Shown here: piece by piece, positions 40,436-41,211 of the stretch
Layout of the letters: the number at the start of each line of letters is the position of its first letter
Position numbering within the stretch: position 1 is the first letter of the stretch
Origin: Nemertoderma westbladi
Taxonomy: Eukaryota > Xenacoelomorpha > Nemertodermatida > Nemertodermatidae
DNA: 41,211 nucleotides
Assembly (NCBI GenBank): GCA_032718475.1
Contig: JAUCBJ010001513.1
Location: 1-41,211, forward strand
Reading direction: 5' to 3'
Notes under the pieces: generated by a model
What the model was told of the DNA's origin: nothing
The model's input: the letters and a program-made list of their open reading frames with translations, nothing else
Databases searched by the model: none
Made by a program: the position numbers and the translations under genes

Positions 40436-41211
40436 GTCAGAGGAATGTGATATATACTATTCAGTAGGCCCATCCCCACCTGAATGTGATATATACTATA
40501 CAGTAGGCCCATCCCCACCTGAATGTGATATATACTATTCAGTAGGCCCATCCCCACCTGAATGTGATATATACTATACAGTAGGCCCACCCCCACCTGA
40601 ATGTGATATATACTATACAGTAGGCCCACCCCCACCTGAATGTGATATATACTATATAGTAGGCCCACCCCCACCTGAATGTGATATATACTATACAGTA
40701 GGCCAACCCCCACCTGAATGTGATATATACTATACATACAGTAGGCCCACCCCCACCTGAATGTGATATATACTATACAGTAGGCCCACCCCCACCTGAA
40801 TGTAATATATACTATACAGTAGGCCCACCCCCACCTGAATGTGATATATACTATACAGTAGGCCCACCCCCACCTGAATGTGATATATACTATACAGTAG
40901 GCCCATCCCCACCTGAATGTGATATATACTATACAGTAGGCCCACCCCCACCTGAATGTGAATATATACTATACAGTAGGCCCACCCCCACCTGAATGTG
41001 ATATATACTATACAGTAGGCCCATCCCCACCTGAATGTGATATATACTATACAGTAGGCCCATCCCCACCTGAATGTGATATATACTATACAGTAGGCCC
41101 ATCCCCACCTGAATGTGATATATACTATACAGTAGGCCCATCCCCACCTGAATGTGATATATACTATACAGTAGGCCCATCCCCACCTGAATGTGATATA
41201 TACTATACAGT
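40436..41211 (+). repeat. 39-bp minisatellite, ~20 copies, runs off window
   Basis: The unit contains TGAATGTGATATATACTATA followed by CAGTAGGCCCACCCCCACC. The copies are very similar; variants have CCATCCC or CCACCCC, plus one 4-base insertion near 40735. Because 39 is divisible by 3, both strands show long repetitive open frames, which are not genes. The array continues past the right edge. Confidence 0.95.

Larger units (their letters stand above)
38048..41211 (+). other. PRPF6 intron 1, incomplete (right end outside window)
   Basis: No further PRPF6 exon is recognisable before the window ends. The intron holds the donor array, a ~95-bp direct repeat (38392-38487 and 39001-39088, sharing CTTTCTGACACCTCTTATGA), a dispersed repeat, a long hairpin element, a MITE relic and a 39-bp minisatellite. 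Confidence 0.8.

Noticed and set aside
40426-41186. Long open frames on both strands with ECDIYYTVGPPPP or YSIYHIQVGVGLL repeats
   Set aside because: The 39-bp unit is a multiple of 3 without stops, so all such frames are by-products of the minisatellite.

Overview
This looks like a 41-kb piece of an intron-poor, repeat-rich invertebrate animal nuclear genome. The evidence is eukaryotic genes with GT-AG introns, genes for cilia and centrioles (CFAP157, SFI1), animal-type non-LTR retrotransposons, an intron-containing tRNA-Leu(CAA), and AT-rich noncoding DNA full of foldback elements and minisatellites. I cannot place it to phylum. Nothing bacterial or viral was seen.

Layout. 1-9.9 kb is a transposon yard: a foldback element (883-2028), a 5'-truncated RTE-like LINE (2221-4600, minus) and a nearly full-length CR1-like LINE (about 4.72-8.84 kb, minus). 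XRN2 (9988-17938, plus) is the nuclear 5'-3' exoribonuclease. It has only two coding exons, which join in frame to 1014 codons. Its 4.9-kb intron opens with about 47 tandem copies of its own exon-intron junction, followed by a 142-bp repeat, a hairpin and a small MITE. 18.4-23.3 kb holds a palindromic element and three decayed LINE fragments. CFAP157 (26761-23631, minus) has two exons, and its intron carries a tRNA-Leu gene on the opposite strand plus an inverted-repeat element. A 2.5-kb divergent spacer with two MITE-like elements separates it from SFI1 (29314-34164, plus; two exons, 1245 codons). After a tRNA-derived SINE and foldback DNA comes the first coding exon of PRPF6 (37115-38047, plus). 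Its donor site also sits at the head of a tandem array of donor-site copies. The rest of that intron holds a long hairpin element and a 39-bp minisatellite that runs off the right edge.

Main points. Two unrelated RNA-processing genes, XRN2 and PRPF6, both have their 5' splice site amplified in tandem. In both, only the first donor keeps the reading frame; every later donor would add a stop or shift the frame. Second, the SFI1 coding sequence carries about ten CTCF-like cores, four of them in tandem. Third, the palindromes TACCGGTA and TAGGCCTA are far more frequent than chance. CFAP157 and SFI1 form a divergent pair of cilium/centriole genes, with an RFX X-box-like sequence near SFI1. All functional readings of these patterns are inference from sequence alone.
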